Of a stretch of 64,000 nucleotides of DNA, positions 1-8,691 are shown in pieces (position 1 is the first letter of the stretch; every line of letters begins with the position of its first letter). A program made the translations under genes and the position numbers. Below the pieces are notes generated by a model, which did not search any database, was not told the origin of the DNA, and saw only the letters and a program-made list of their open reading frames with translations. The DNA is from Polyangiaceae bacterium (GTDB lineage Bacteria; Myxococcota_A; Polyangia; Polyangiales; Polyangiaceae), in the NCBI GenBank assembly GCA_013361525.1, contig JABFXY010000145.1:37838-101837 (forward strand). The letters are read 5' to 3'.

Positions 1-740
1 CCGCCCTCAAGGATTCGGACCGCAACAAGGTGCAGTCGATCCCCTTGTTCGCGGATCCGACGACCGGCGAGGTGAACGCGTTCGCCGCTTGCGACGACCA
101 AGGTCAGGCGCTGATGGCCGTGAGCGACGGCCTCCTCGAGGTGATGGCGTTCTCGGCGCGCGCGAAGGCGAACGACGAGCTGTTCCAGACGCGCAAGCTC
201 GACCAGTACTTGAACCTGGTCGCCGACAACTACAAGCCGAAGAAGCCGCTGCCGCGCCCCGCGAACTTCATCGACCCGCAACAAGACAACGATCCGCGCA
301 AGGTCGCGCGCCAGAACGAGCTGATGGATGAGCAGCTCGCGTTCGTCATGGGTCACGAGCTCGCGCATCACTACCTCGGTCACACGGGCTGCGCGAACGG
401 CGGGGGCAGCCGCGGCGTCAACGCGGGCGACTTCGGACGTCTTTTGACGCGCGCTTTGCCCGGTTTGAACCAACAAGCCGAGGTCGGAGCAGACGTCTCC
501 GGCACGAACAACCTGCTCGCAGCCGGGGCACGTCGCAACGGCGTGAAGTGGAACGAGGAGGGCGCGCTCCTTTCGCTCAACTTCTTCGCGGCGCTCGATC
601 GCCTGTCGCCGGAGTCGATCCTCTTCGCCTTCGAGTCGTCGCATCCGCCGCCGCAGCTGCGCATGCCGATCGTTCAGCAGACGGCGAACACGTTCCGCAT
701 GACCGGCGGCAACCCGTTCCCGATCCCGTTTACGTTCTGA
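1..740 (+). CDS. M48-type zinc metalloprotease, 5' end outside window
   Basis: The reading frame is open to the left edge, so the protein is N-terminally truncated here; the GTG at 30 is only an internal candidate start. Counting from it, the zinc-protease motif HELAH lies at residues 109-113 and a downstream ExxxD (E151, D155) fits the third zinc ligand of the M48 peptidase family. The C-terminal part after the active site is short and ends PFTF. M48 enzymes are usually membrane-associated or periplasmic peptidases acting on misfolded or processed proteins. No membrane segment is visible in the part present, and any signal peptide would be outside the window. It converges on the next gene with a gap of about ten bases. 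The family call is firm; the substrate is unknown. Confidence 0.8.
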   Translation, partial: ALKDSDRNKVQSIPLFADPTTGEVNAFAACDDQGQALMAVSDGLLEVMAFSARAKANDELFQTRKLDQYLNLVADNYKPKKPLPRPANFIDPQQDNDPRKVARQNELMDEQLAFVMGHELAHHYLGHTGCANGGGSRGVNAGDFGRLLTRALPGLNQQAEVGADVSGTNNLLAAGARRNGVKWNEEGALLSLNFFAALDRLSPESILFAFESSHPPPQLRMPIVQQTANTFRMTGGNPFPIPFTF

Positions 741-750
741 GCAGCGAAGA

Positions 751-2460
751 TCAGCGACCGTGTCCTGCCGATGCACGAGGCGGGCGCGCCGTCGCGATCA
801 GCGCGATGCCGATTGCGGCCAGGCCGGCGGCGAGCACCATCGGCGACACCATGAAGACCAGCGCGCTCGCGACCGGCGGTCCGAGCGCGCTCGGCGACGC
901 TCCGACCATCGACCAGAACGGGATCATCGCGGCAAACGCCGCGAGGCTCGTGAACAGCGCGTCGCGAACGCCCCATCGAAGGCGCCATGCGGCGAAGAGC
1001 ATGATCGCGAGCGCGACGCCGGCGGCCTTTCCGGCGTCGATCATGAAGTCTTCGGTCTGGCGCATCGTGCTCAGCGTGGGCCGGTAGCCGAGCGCGAAGA
1101 GCGTCGCCGCATAGGTGACCGCGAGGAGGAGCGGCGCGAGGTAACCTGAGCGCGATCGCGGTCGCGCGAAACCGCCTGCCTGCGAGAGGGCCAGAAACAG
1201 CGCGCCTACGCTCGTCCCGGCGGCAGCGCGCTTCAGAGCGTCGTCGGCCTCGCGATCGGAGGCACCTGCGTCGCGCTGGACGGCGAGCGTTCCGAGCAGT
1301 GCAATGGCGTCCGCGGCACCGGCGCCGCGATGGAGCGCTGCGCGCGCCGCTTCGACGTCGGCGCAGCTCGCCGTGGGATGAACGGTGCATCCGAAGCGCG
1401 AAGCTTGATCGAACGGCTCGGCCGCAAGCTCGGCCGCGCGCGCCTCGTCGAGATCGAACACGTCCAGCATCGGCGCGCCGAGGTTCGACGACGGCGTGCG
1501 CGCGCCGAGGGCGACGGTGATCGTCGAAGCAACGTCACGCATGGGTCGCGCGGGCAGCTCGACGCCGCGCCGAACGCCGCGCCCCCACGCAGCGAAGAAC
1601 GCGTCGTCCACGTCCGGCTCGGCACCGCCGTGGCCGCCCGCCGTGCGGTGCGCGTGATCGGAAGCGACGAAGAGCAGATCCTCCGCGGGATCGAGCTCGC
1701 GCATCACGCGCTGGACGTAGTGGCCCGCGTCGCGTGCCGCCTTGGCGTAACGCTCCGAGCGCGCGCCCTCGCGATGGCCGGCCTCGTCGACGTCACCGAA
1801 GTAGATGAGCTCGAGGAGCGTCGCGGTGCCGGGCCGCGCGGTTGGTGTGGGCCGCGCGCGATCGACCTCCCAATCGAACACCACCTGCAACCTGCCGCGC
1901 TTGACGTCGGCTTGGCGAGGTGCCCGCGCGAGCGCGTCGAACTCGGCGTAGGTGCGGCTCCGGACGCGGACGAACACGCCGGCATCCCAGGCAGCGTGCG
2001 CGACATCGTCGATGCCCGGCACGCCCGTCTCGACGCCGTTGAGGCGCACGCCGCTCTCGCGGGGCGACAGGCCCGTCATCATCGCCGTGATGTTCGGTCC
2101 CGTGTACGTCGGGTAGTGCGCGACGAGCTGTCGGAACGCACCCTCGTCACGCAGCGGAGCGAGCTCCTCGATGGCCCGCGCGTGCTCGAAGGAAAGGCCG
2201 TCGACCACGACGAACGTCACGCGACGCGCGAGCGCCGGCTGGCGCGGTGTGTCGGACGGCGCGTGCACGACGCCCTCGAGGATCGTGTGCGGGGTGTTCC
2301 AGGCGGGCAACACCACGCGCATCACCCAGAATGTCGCGGCGGCGGACGTCGACGCCGCGACGAGCGCGACCGGGGCGAGCACCCGCGCGAACGACGCCGC
2401 TCCGCCGGAACGCGGGCTCGCGCGGCGGGCGCTGCTTCGAGCGCTTCGTTCCGCTGCCAC
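751..2460 (-). CDS. Alkaline-phosphatase-superfamily membrane enzyme
   Basis: A 569-residue protein starting at GTG, ten bases after the PP2C gene, probably co-transcribed with it. A hydrophobic segment (about residues 27-50) anchors the N terminus. The catalytic domain shows the superfamily metal and nucleophile motifs: VVVDG (D87), GPNITAMMTG (T125 as likely nucleophile), GDVDEAGH and SDHAHRTAGGHGG. After about residue 410 come four or five hydrophobic segments. The order of extracytoplasmic phosphodiesterase domain followed by a bundle of membrane helices resembles GPI ethanolamine-phosphate transferases and related phosphodiesterases. A role in transferring or removing phosphoryl head groups at the envelope is inferred. 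Substrate unknown; a sulfatase-like activity is also possible. Confidence 0.75.
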   Translation of the reverse strand: MAAERSARSSARRASPRSGGAASFARVLAPVALVAASTSAAATFWVMRVVLPAWNTPHTILEGVVHAPSDTPRQPALARRVTFVVVDGLSFEHARAIEELAPLRDEGAFRQLVAHYPTYTGPNITAMMTGLSPRESGVRLNGVETGVPGIDDVAHAAWDAGVFVRVRSRTYAEFDALARAPRQADVKRGRLQVVFDWEVDRARPTPTARPGTATLLELIYFGDVDEAGHREGARSERYAKAARDAGHYVQRVMRELDPAEDLLFVASDHAHRTAGGHGGAEPDVDDAFFAAWGRGVRRGVELPARPMRDVASTITVALGARTPSSNLGAPMLDVFDLDEARAAELAAEPFDQASRFGCTVHPTASCADVEAARAALHRGAGAADAIALLGTLAVQRDAGASDREADDALKRAAAGTSVGALFLALSQAGGFARPRSRSGYLAPLLLAVTYAATLFALGYRPTLSTMRQTEDFMIDAGKAAGVALAIMLFAAWRLRWGVRDALFTSLAAFAAMIPFWSMVGASPSALGPPVASALVFMVSPMVLAAGLAAIGIALIATARPPRASAGHGR

Positions 2461-2470
2461 CCGTCACCCG

Positions 2471-3574
2471 TCAGGGGTGGGCGCGCGTTTCGATCGAGGC
2501 ACCACACTCCGTGCAGAATGCGTTGTCGGGCTCGACCGAAGCGGCACAGCGCGGGCACCGAACGAGTGTTGGCCGCGCGCGCTGCTCCGTCGCGACCGCT
2601 TCGATCTCGTCGGTGTTCATGCGGCGCATCGCGCCGGCCTCGACCTCGGGCCCGCTTCCGGCGACATCGGCGTCGTCGTCCTCGTCGTCACCTTCGCCGA
2701 CCTCGTCCATCTCTTCGATTCGGATCAGGAGCGCGGTGATGTTGTCGTTGCCGCCGGCTTCGTTGGCGAGCGACACGAGCGTCTCGCATGCCTCGCGCAG
2801 ATCGCTGCCTTCGATCGCGTACGCGGCGCCGAGCACGCGGCCGATCTCCTCCTCGGTCACCATGCCGGAGAGGCCGTCGCTGCAGAGGAGATAGATGTCG
2901 CCGACGGTCATGTCGTCGGTGCGGATGTCGACCTTCACGTCTTCGCGCATACCGAGCGCGCGCGTGATGATGTTCTTCGGCAAGCGCGCGAGCTCTTCGG
3001 GTGTGAGGTCGGGCTTCAGCGCGAGAGCGTCGTTGATCAGCGAGTGGTCGTGGGTGAGCTGCACCAGATCACCCTCGCGGTAGCGGTAGCAGCGGCTGTC
3101 GCCGACGTGCCCGACATGCATCACACCGCGCTCACGCGCGATGTGCGCGGCGACGACCGTCGAGCCCATGCCGTGGTGTTGGCGGTAGGTCGACGAGATC
3201 TCGAACACGTCGCGGTTCGCCTTGCGGATCCCGGCGGCGAGTCGACGCGCTTCGTACGGAAGCTCGGTGTAGCCCTCGGAAAGAGGGCCCTCGGGAAGAT
3301 CGCCGTCGACGGTCGCTTCGTAGAAGTTGCGAAGGCTCACGGTGGCGAGCTTGCTCGCAACGTCGCCCGCGTTGTGCCCGCCCATTCCGTCCGCGACGAC
3401 GAACAGATCGAGCTCCGGCCGCAGCAGGACGTGATCTTCGTTGTGCTTGCGCTGACGGCCGATGTCCGTCACGCCTACGGCCTCGAAACGAATGTTTCGA
3501 CGGCGTGCGCGGGCGCGCGGGGCGCGAGCGTCCTTCCCGTGGTCGGGTTTGAGCCCCCTATGGGGAGTCGCCAT
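2471..3574 (-). CDS. PP2C-family Ser/Thr phosphatase with C-terminal zinc ribbon
   Basis: A 367-residue protein starting at the ATG at 3574; the longer open frame upstream is antisense to the next gene. The PP2C metal-binding motifs are clear: RKHNEDH (E46, D47), VVADGMGGHNAG (D62), HVGDSR, LLCSDGLSG and GGNDNIT. It should dephosphorylate Ser/Thr-phosphorylated proteins and so oppose the Ser/Thr kinases in this window. After an acidic linker, the C terminus carries CPRC...CTEC, a four-cysteine zinc ribbon that ordinary bacterial PP2C enzymes lack. No membrane segment is present, so it is cytoplasmic. The membrane phosphatase-superfamily gene follows after ten bases. The family is certain; the target is unknown. 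Confidence 0.92.
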   Translation of the reverse strand: MATPHRGLKPDHGKDARAPRARARRRNIRFEAVGVTDIGRQRKHNEDHVLLRPELDLFVVADGMGGHNAGDVASKLATVSLRNFYEATVDGDLPEGPLSEGYTELPYEARRLAAGIRKANRDVFEISSTYRQHHGMGSTVVAAHIARERGVMHVGHVGDSRCYRYREGDLVQLTHDHSLINDALALKPDLTPEELARLPKNIITRALGMREDVKVDIRTDDMTVGDIYLLCSDGLSGMVTEEEIGRVLGAAYAIEGSDLREACETLVSLANEAGGNDNITALLIRIEEMDEVGEGDDEDDDADVAGSGPEVEAGAMRRMNTDEIEAVATEQRARPTLVRCPRCAASVEPDNAFCTECGASIETRAHP

Positions 3575-3583
3575 GCGTGCCGC

Positions 3584-3589
3584 ATTATA
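3584..3589 (-). promoter_or_regulatory. Perfect TATAAT box close to the PP2C start codon
   Basis: On the minus strand the sequence reads TATAAT, ending ten bases before the ATG at 3574. If used as a -10 element, transcription would begin within a few bases of the start codon, giving a leaderless or near-leaderless mRNA. A convincing -35 hexamer is not seen at 16-18 bases upstream. A TATAAT is rare by chance in this GC-rich sequence. Confidence 0.4.
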
Positions 3590-3782
3590 TCGGAGCCGTG
3601 TTGCCCGGTAACGCGAACGGCGAATTTTCCCTCCGCCACCCCGGGGGCGGGTCGCGGGGAGGGGGGGCCCGAAGGCCGCAGAGGGCGGCGCCAGGAGCGA
3701 AAAGGCCTTCGATCCAGCTGGACGCGCCCGCCGCGCACCCCAAAGCCGTCGCGCAGAGGGCGCGGCAGAAATAAGCGGCGGC

Positions 3783-4574
3783 TCAGAATCGAGGAACGTC
3801 GGACCAAGCAGTCTTGGCGGGGGGGGTCGCGGGGGTGGCCGGACCGGATGTCTCGAGCCACTGGACCGGATCGAGCTCGAGCTCGAGCCCCAGCAAGAAG
3901 AAACCGTAAATGCGGGTGCCGGTCGTCGAGCCGTCGGGCCAGGCGACGAACGTGCCCATGTCCGCCTCGAACCAGGGCCCGAACCCAAACCCCGGGACCG
4001 GGAAGAAATCCGCGCCGAGGCTCAGCTGGGCGATGTCGACGCCGTGGTACCGGCCATTGGCGATCGCGAGGACGCGCGCCGTCTCGTCTTCGCCGTGCTC
4101 GAGCTCGAAGGTGCGGTAGCCGCTACCCAAGCGGATCCACGGGTCGAACGAGGCACCCTGCGTGAGGTGATAGGTGAACCCGATGCTCGCAGCCGCGACG
4201 TTGCTCGAGCAGCTTTCGCATTCGCCCGGCCCGGCGAGTAGACCGTACGAGCCGCGCAGATCGACCTCGGCGTGGCGCGAGATGCCGAAGCCGATGGCAC
4301 CGCCCGCGGTGAACCCATACGACGCGATGTCGCGGATCGACGAACCGGGTGCGACGCTGCCCACGGGGAAGATCGCGCTCGAGACACCGTCGATATAAAC
4401 GTGCCCGGTGCGGAAGTCCTCGGCGTAGGGCTTCGGACGGCCCTCACGCTCTTCCATTTCGTCGGCGCCCGGAAGTCCCGGAACCTGCGGCGGTGCCCCC
4501 TGCGCGTGCGCGAGGCTTGGTGCCATCACCGACGTGGCGAGCAGCGCTGCAACGACGAACAGCCTCGGGTGCAC
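3783..4574 (-). CDS. Outer-membrane beta-barrel protein
   Basis: The start chosen is the GTG at 4574, which places a typical signal peptide at the N terminus (VHPRLFVVAALLATSVMAP...AHA) and gives 263 residues; the longer frame upstream runs over the divergent gene. The mature part has alternating hydrophobic/polar strands with many Gly and aromatic residues (FTAGGAIGFGISRHAEVDLRG, SIGFTYHLTQG, WIRLGSGYRTFELE, and aromatic strands near the end), as in small outer-membrane barrels. Residues GECESCSS carry two close cysteines. It is divergent from the FHA-sigma54 activator with about 110 bases between them, so that activator may control it, though no -24/-12 site was identified. Function unknown. 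Confidence 0.65.
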   Translation of the reverse strand: MHPRLFVVAALLATSVMAPSLAHAQGAPPQVPGLPGADEMEEREGRPKPYAEDFRTGHVYIDGVSSAIFPVGSVAPGSSIRDIASYGFTAGGAIGFGISRHAEVDLRGSYGLLAGPGECESCSSNVAAASIGFTYHLTQGASFDPWIRLGSGYRTFELEHGEDETARVLAIANGRYHGVDIAQLSLGADFFPVPGFGFGPWFEADMGTFVAWPDGSTTGTRIYGFFLLGLELELDPVQWLETSGPATPATPPAKTAWSDVPRF

Positions 4575-4686
4575 GCGCGGCTTATCGCCTCTCGTGCCCT
4601 TTCCGTCAACCACGGGGCTGTCTTCCTTCGCGCGCGTAAAAAAATCACGCAACTCGAGACGTCGGTCGTCGACAAACACGGTCGAG

Positions 4687-5952
4687 ATGACCACCACGGA
4701 AATGGCGACGGAAACGGTTCGGCTTGGGGAGCTCCTCGTTCGCGTCGTGACGAGAGAACAAGCAGCCGCGGGGGACGCGGCGAGAACGGCGGTGCTTCGA
4801 CCGGGGCGGGCGCTGACGATCGGCAGCGCGAGCGACGTCGATTTGCCGCTCGCGGAGCCGACGGTGAGCGGAAGGCATGTGCGGCTCGAGCATCGGCTTT
4901 CGTGTGTCGTCGCCACGGATCTCGGCTCGAAGAACGGCACGCGGCTCTTCGGTCACGCCGTTGCGGAAGCCCGCGTCGGGCCCGGAGCGCAGCTCGGGAT
5001 CGGCGCAGCTCGGGTCGAGGTGCTCTCGGCCGAGGCGGAGCGCCCCCGCGGCGAGGCGCTGCCGGGGATCGTCGGAACGTCACCGCCGATGATCGAGCTC
5101 GCGGCGCGCGTCCGGCGCTTCGCGACGCTCTCGGAGCCTGCACTGCTCCGCGGCGAGAGCGGAACGGGAAAAGAGCTCGTCGCCCGCGCCCTCCATACGC
5201 TCGGGCCGCGCTCGAAGAAGCCGTTCGTGGCCATCAACGCCGCGAGCCTGTCGCGCGAGCTCGCCGAGAGCGAGCTGTTCGGTCACCGGCGCGGCGCGTT
5301 CACAGGGGCGATCGCCGACCGCAAAGGCGCGTTTCGTGAAGCGTGCGGCGGCACCTTGTTCATCGACGAGGTCGCGCAGCTGGGGCCCGACGTGCAGGCG
5401 AAGCTTCTTCGCGCCGTCGAGCAACAACAGGTGCGGCCCCTCGGTTCCGACGTCGCGGTGCCCGTCGACGTTCGGCTCGTCGCAGCCACGTGCGAGCCCA
5501 TCGAGGAATATGTCGCCATTCGCCGCTTTCGCGCCGATCTCTTTCAGCGCATCGCGGTCTGCGTGCTTCGCATCCCGTCGCTTCGTGACCGCATGTCCGA
5601 CCTGCCTGCGCTCGCGTCGTGCTTGATGGAGACGTTCGGCGCGCGCGCGTCGCTGTTGCGACCGTGCGCGGTGCGCGCGCTCGGCACCGCGATGTTCACC
5701 GGCAACGTGCGAGAGCTGCGGAACGTGCTGCTTCAGGCGACGCTCATCGCGGGACCGGATGTCCCGATCGAAGAGCGACATGTTCTCACCGCGCTGCGCG
5801 AGCGCGGAGGGATCGCGCAGCGCCCGACGGCCGAGTCGGCGCGCGACGCCGTCGAGGGCGCGCGCGGCAACGTGAGCGCGGCTGCGCGAACGCTCGGCAT
5901 TCCTCGCTCGACGCTGCGAGACCTTCTGGCCCGCGACTCGTTGCCGCGTTGA
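4687..5952 (+). CDS. FHA-domain sigma54-dependent transcriptional activator
   Basis: A 421-residue protein; the ATG at 4687 begins just before the FHA domain. FHA (about residues 15-95) shows GSASDVDLPL, SGRHV and DLGSKNGT, the phosphothreonine-binding motifs. The AAA+ domain has Walker A GESGTGKE (157-164), the sigma54-contacting GAFTGA loop (203-208), Walker B GTLFIDE and the NVREL motif. A Fis-type helix-turn-helix ends the protein (GNVSAAARTLGIPRSTLRDLL). It should bind a kinase-phosphorylated partner and activate sigma54 promoters. FHA-linked enhancer-binding proteins are characteristic of myxobacteria. It is divergent from the barrel-protein gene and converges on the PEGA-protein gene with four bases between. 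Confidence 0.92.
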   Translation: MTTTEMATETVRLGELLVRVVTREQAAAGDAARTAVLRPGRALTIGSASDVDLPLAEPTVSGRHVRLEHRLSCVVATDLGSKNGTRLFGHAVAEARVGPGAQLGIGAARVEVLSAEAERPRGEALPGIVGTSPPMIELAARVRRFATLSEPALLRGESGTGKELVARALHTLGPRSKKPFVAINAASLSRELAESELFGHRRGAFTGAIADRKGAFREACGGTLFIDEVAQLGPDVQAKLLRAVEQQQVRPLGSDVAVPVDVRLVAATCEPIEEYVAIRRFRADLFQRIAVCVLRIPSLRDRMSDLPALASCLMETFGARASLLRPCAVRALGTAMFTGNVRELRNVLLQATLIAGPDVPIEERHVLTALRERGGIAQRPTAESARDAVEGARGNVSAAARTLGIPRSTLRDLLARDSLPR

Positions 5953-5956
5953 TCGC

Positions 5957-7132
5957 TTAGAAGCGGCCCATGACGGCGATGCCTTGCACGTCCTGGGTGA
6001 CCACCGGGACGGCGACGACGTTCGTTTTGGCCTGGTCGCTGGTCTTCTTTTTCCCGCCGTACCAGTCCACCATCACGTACGCCACGGTGCCACCCGCGCC
6101 GACCGCCGCGAGCACCCAGCCGACCGCTGCAACCGCGACGTTCGCGTCGTGGATATCGAGCGCGTCACGGAGCTGGTTGCATTGCGACGGATAGATGTCG
6201 CCGCTGCCGCTGCTGTCCTCGGGACCACAGGGTGAGCCGTCGACGCCGTCGTTCTGGGCGCGCGAGCGGAGCTGGCTCGCGATCGATTCGGCGTCGTCCG
6301 CGCTGCTCGAGGCGGCGACGGAGAACCCGATGCCGAGGCCGAGACCAACGGCGAACACGCCGCTACCTACCCAAAAGAGCGGGCTCGACGTGACCCAATC
6401 ACCGAAGTCCTCGCGCTCCCCGGTGTCGCGCACGGGCGCGGTCGGCGGGGGCAGCGGGGCAGGGGCGAGTGGATTCGGGTTGGGACCGGCGGGGATGACG
6501 GGAGCAGGCTGCGTTCCCGGCTCCGTCGGTTGGGGACCGACGGGAGCGGGCTCGGCGATGGCCTTGATGGCGATGGTCGCGACGGCGTTTTGCCCCTTCT
6601 TGGCGTCGACGCTCACGCTCGAGGTTTTGCCGTTGAGCGTGGCGATGACCGCGTGTTGTCCGGGCTCGACGAAGACCGGCTCGGCGAGCGGCGACTTGCC
6701 GACGGCGTTGCCGTCGACGGTGAGATCCGCGTTCGGCGCGTCCACCGTGATCGAGATGAACCCGACCTTTTTCTTGCAGTCTTCGATGGCCGCGTTCGCC
6801 GTCGTCTTCTGCTCCGGCGTCGCATCCTTGTGCTCGCGAAGGAACTTCGTGAGGTGGTTGCCGCCGACGACGCAGCGGTTGGTCTTCGCTTCGGCGAGGC
6901 CGAGGTTCAACAAGACGGCGGACGACTGCGACAGCGTGTACGCCTGCTCGAAAGCGGTGCGCGCTTCCTCGAAGCGTCCTGCGTCGAAGGCTTTGACGCC
7001 GTCCTGAAAACGTTGGCGCGCGACGTCTTTGACGGGGTCTGCGCCCTGCGCGAGCGCTTCGTTGGGCTCGGCCGCGATGATCGCAGGACCGAGGGCGAGC
7101 GCTCCGAGGAGTGCCAAGCGAGCAAGCTTCAT
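5957..7132 (-). CDS. Secreted TPR/PEGA-domain protein
   Basis: 391 residues with a signal peptide ending near ALAQG. A tetratricopeptide-like region follows (residues 40-90: FQDGVKAFDAGRFEEARTAFEQAY...SAVLLNLGLAEAKTNR), then a PEGA-type beta domain (about 125-195, with PNADLTVDGNAVGKSPLAEPVFVEPGQH), a Pro-rich linker and a hydrophobic segment near residues 255-275 (LFWVGSGVFAVGLGLGIGFSVA) followed by a second one near 335-355. PEGA domains are thought to bind envelope or surface polymers. The arrangement is common in myxobacterial proteins of unknown role. The low-complexity membrane-protein gene lies 63 bases upstream on the same strand, so they may form a unit. Confidence 0.75.
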   Translation of the reverse strand: MKLARLALLGALALGPAIIAAEPNEALAQGADPVKDVARQRFQDGVKAFDAGRFEEARTAFEQAYTLSQSSAVLLNLGLAEAKTNRCVVGGNHLTKFLREHKDATPEQKTTANAAIEDCKKKVGFISITVDAPNADLTVDGNAVGKSPLAEPVFVEPGQHAVIATLNGKTSSVSVDAKKGQNAVATIAIKAIAEPAPVGPQPTEPGTQPAPVIPAGPNPNPLAPAPLPPPTAPVRDTGEREDFGDWVTSSPLFWVGSGVFAVGLGLGIGFSVAASSSADDAESIASQLRSRAQNDGVDGSPCGPEDSSGSGDIYPSQCNQLRDALDIHDANVAVAAVGWVLAAVGAGGTVAYVMVDWYGGKKKTSDQAKTNVVAVPVVTQDVQGIAVMGRF

Positions 7133-7195
7133 GATCGAGTCGGCCTCGTCTTTCTCAAGGCAACGAAAAGTTGGTTTTCGACCGAACAGCGGACG

Positions 7196-8602
7196 CTAAA
7201 ACGGGGTGTCGCGGATGATGCCACCGTTGCCCGACGGAGGGGGCTTCGACGGCGTCGTCCCGGTGTTCTTCGGCGTCGGAGGCTTCGAGGTCGTCGGCGG
7301 CGAAGCAGTATGTGTCGTCGACGGTTTGCTCGTTGGTGTCGCCGTCTCTTTCGCGGTCGCAGTTGCGCTGGCGGATGCGGTTGCCGTGGCAGTCGCGGAT
7401 GTGGTGGCCGCTGCAGAAGCCGTCTCGGTCGCCGTGGGAGCTGCGGTCGCGGTCGCGGTTGCGCGCGCCGTCGGCTCGGCCGGTGCGGCCGCCTGCGTCG
7501 GATTCGACGTGGCCGTCGTGGCTGCCGCAGTCTGCGCCTTGTCGTCGGACTTCTTCTCCGTCTTCGGATCCGAGCTGCCGCCGAACAGAACGACGCCGCC
7601 GACGATCGCGCCGACAGCGAGCGCGCCGCCGACCAAATACAGGAGCGTCTTCGAGCTCGTTTGTACCGGGATCTCGATCGGATCGTCGGCCTTCGAGTAG
7701 CTGGCCCCTTGGGGCTCGACCGGCGAGAGCCGCGCGGCGGAAGACCCACGAGCGACCGCGGCGGACGGCCTCGACGATTCGCGCGCTGGAGGCGGGGATG
7801 ACGGGAACTGCGCTGGCGGTGGGGAAGACGGGTGCCGAGCCGCTTCGACGAGCGGCGACGCATCCATCCGACTGGTGCCGCCGACCTGCAGCGCAGGCTC
7901 GGGCAGGTCGAGCGAACCGGGATTGGCCTCTGCAACGCTTGCCTCTGCAGCCGCACTTGCTTCTGCGGCGGAACGGAGCCCCGGACCGACCGGCATTGCG
8001 GTCGTGATCTCGGAAGGGTCGTCACCGACGCCGAGCCTCGTGGGCCCGGCGCGGCGCGGCGGCTCGGGGGCCGCCGGAGCCGGTGCAGGGGCCGCGAGTC
8101 CCATCACCGTCGCCTTCGTGGATGAGGCGGCTCCGCGGTCGACGATTGCGATGCCTTCCGCGATCGCGTCGGCAAACCCGACGCGCGTCGCCTTTGCCGG
8201 TGCCGACGGATCGGCTGCGCCGGAGCCGACGCCGACGGTCGGCGCGCCGTCGATGACGGTGTCGCGCGGCAGGAGCGAAGCCGAGCCGGCGGAGGTTCGA
8301 ACGTCGCTCGGCGTCGAGGGTCGCGCAGGCGCGGTCTCGTGGGTTGGAGGCAACGAAGCCTCCGACGTGAACGTGCTCGAGCCCGCCGGGGCAGGCGGCG
8401 GCTCTGCTGCCGCTGCCGACGCAGCCGCCGGTTCGACGTTCGATGAGCCTGGATCTTCGCCTTCCGCCTCGAGCTCCCAGGCGGGACGAATCTGCGAAGC
8501 GAGCCGCTCCGCTTCGTCGAAGTCGATGGCCGCTCCGCCGTTGTCGCCGGCTCCAGCCGATGAGCTTTCGCGCGTGCCCCTGCCCGCGTCTTGCGTGGTC
8601 AT
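7196..8602 (-). CDS. Low-complexity single-span membrane protein, function unknown
   Basis: 468 residues starting at the ATG at 8602, which has a purine-rich AAGAGG ribosome-binding sequence just upstream; an ATG 24 bases earlier is also in frame. The first 300 residues are acidic and disordered, rich in Ala, Pro, Ser and Glu. One membrane helix (LLYLVGGALAVGAIVGGVVLF) lies about two thirds of the way along. Beyond it is a tail of Ala/Thr repeats (TATATASASATATAKETAT and similar) ending in a Pro/Lys/Thr-rich stretch and GNGGIIRDTPF. No enzymatic domain is visible. The tail could be an extracytoplasmic, perhaps glycosylated or wall-spanning stalk; this is inference. It precedes the PEGA protein on the same strand. 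Confidence 0.6.
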   Translation of the reverse strand: MTTQDAGRGTRESSSAGAGDNGGAAIDFDEAERLASQIRPAWELEAEGEDPGSSNVEPAAASAAAAEPPPAPAGSSTFTSEASLPPTHETAPARPSTPSDVRTSAGSASLLPRDTVIDGAPTVGVGSGAADPSAPAKATRVGFADAIAEGIAIVDRGAASSTKATVMGLAAPAPAPAAPEPPRRAGPTRLGVGDDPSEITTAMPVGPGLRSAAEASAAAEASVAEANPGSLDLPEPALQVGGTSRMDASPLVEAARHPSSPPPAQFPSSPPPARESSRPSAAVARGSSAARLSPVEPQGASYSKADDPIEIPVQTSSKTLLYLVGGALAVGAIVGGVVLFGGSSDPKTEKKSDDKAQTAAATTATSNPTQAAAPAEPTARATATATAAPTATETASAAATTSATATATASASATATAKETATPTSKPSTTHTASPPTTSKPPTPKNTGTTPSKPPPSGNGGIIRDTPF

Positions 8603-8691
8603 GCTACCTCTTGCTGGCTCACCCAAGTTGTGTGGGGGCCTGCCCGACGTCTCGTCGAGGCTACCACCCGTTCGACGCTAGGCCAATCGAG

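Noticed and set aside
1330..2739. 469-residue plus-strand frame covering the phosphatase-superfamily gene
   Set aside because: Sense gene on the minus strand has all active-site motifs; the frame spans the boundary of two real genes.
3641..3700. G/C-run tract near the PP2C promoter as a possible G-quadruplex or repeat
   Set aside because: The runs are short and not regularly spaced, and GC-rich genomes have many such tracts.
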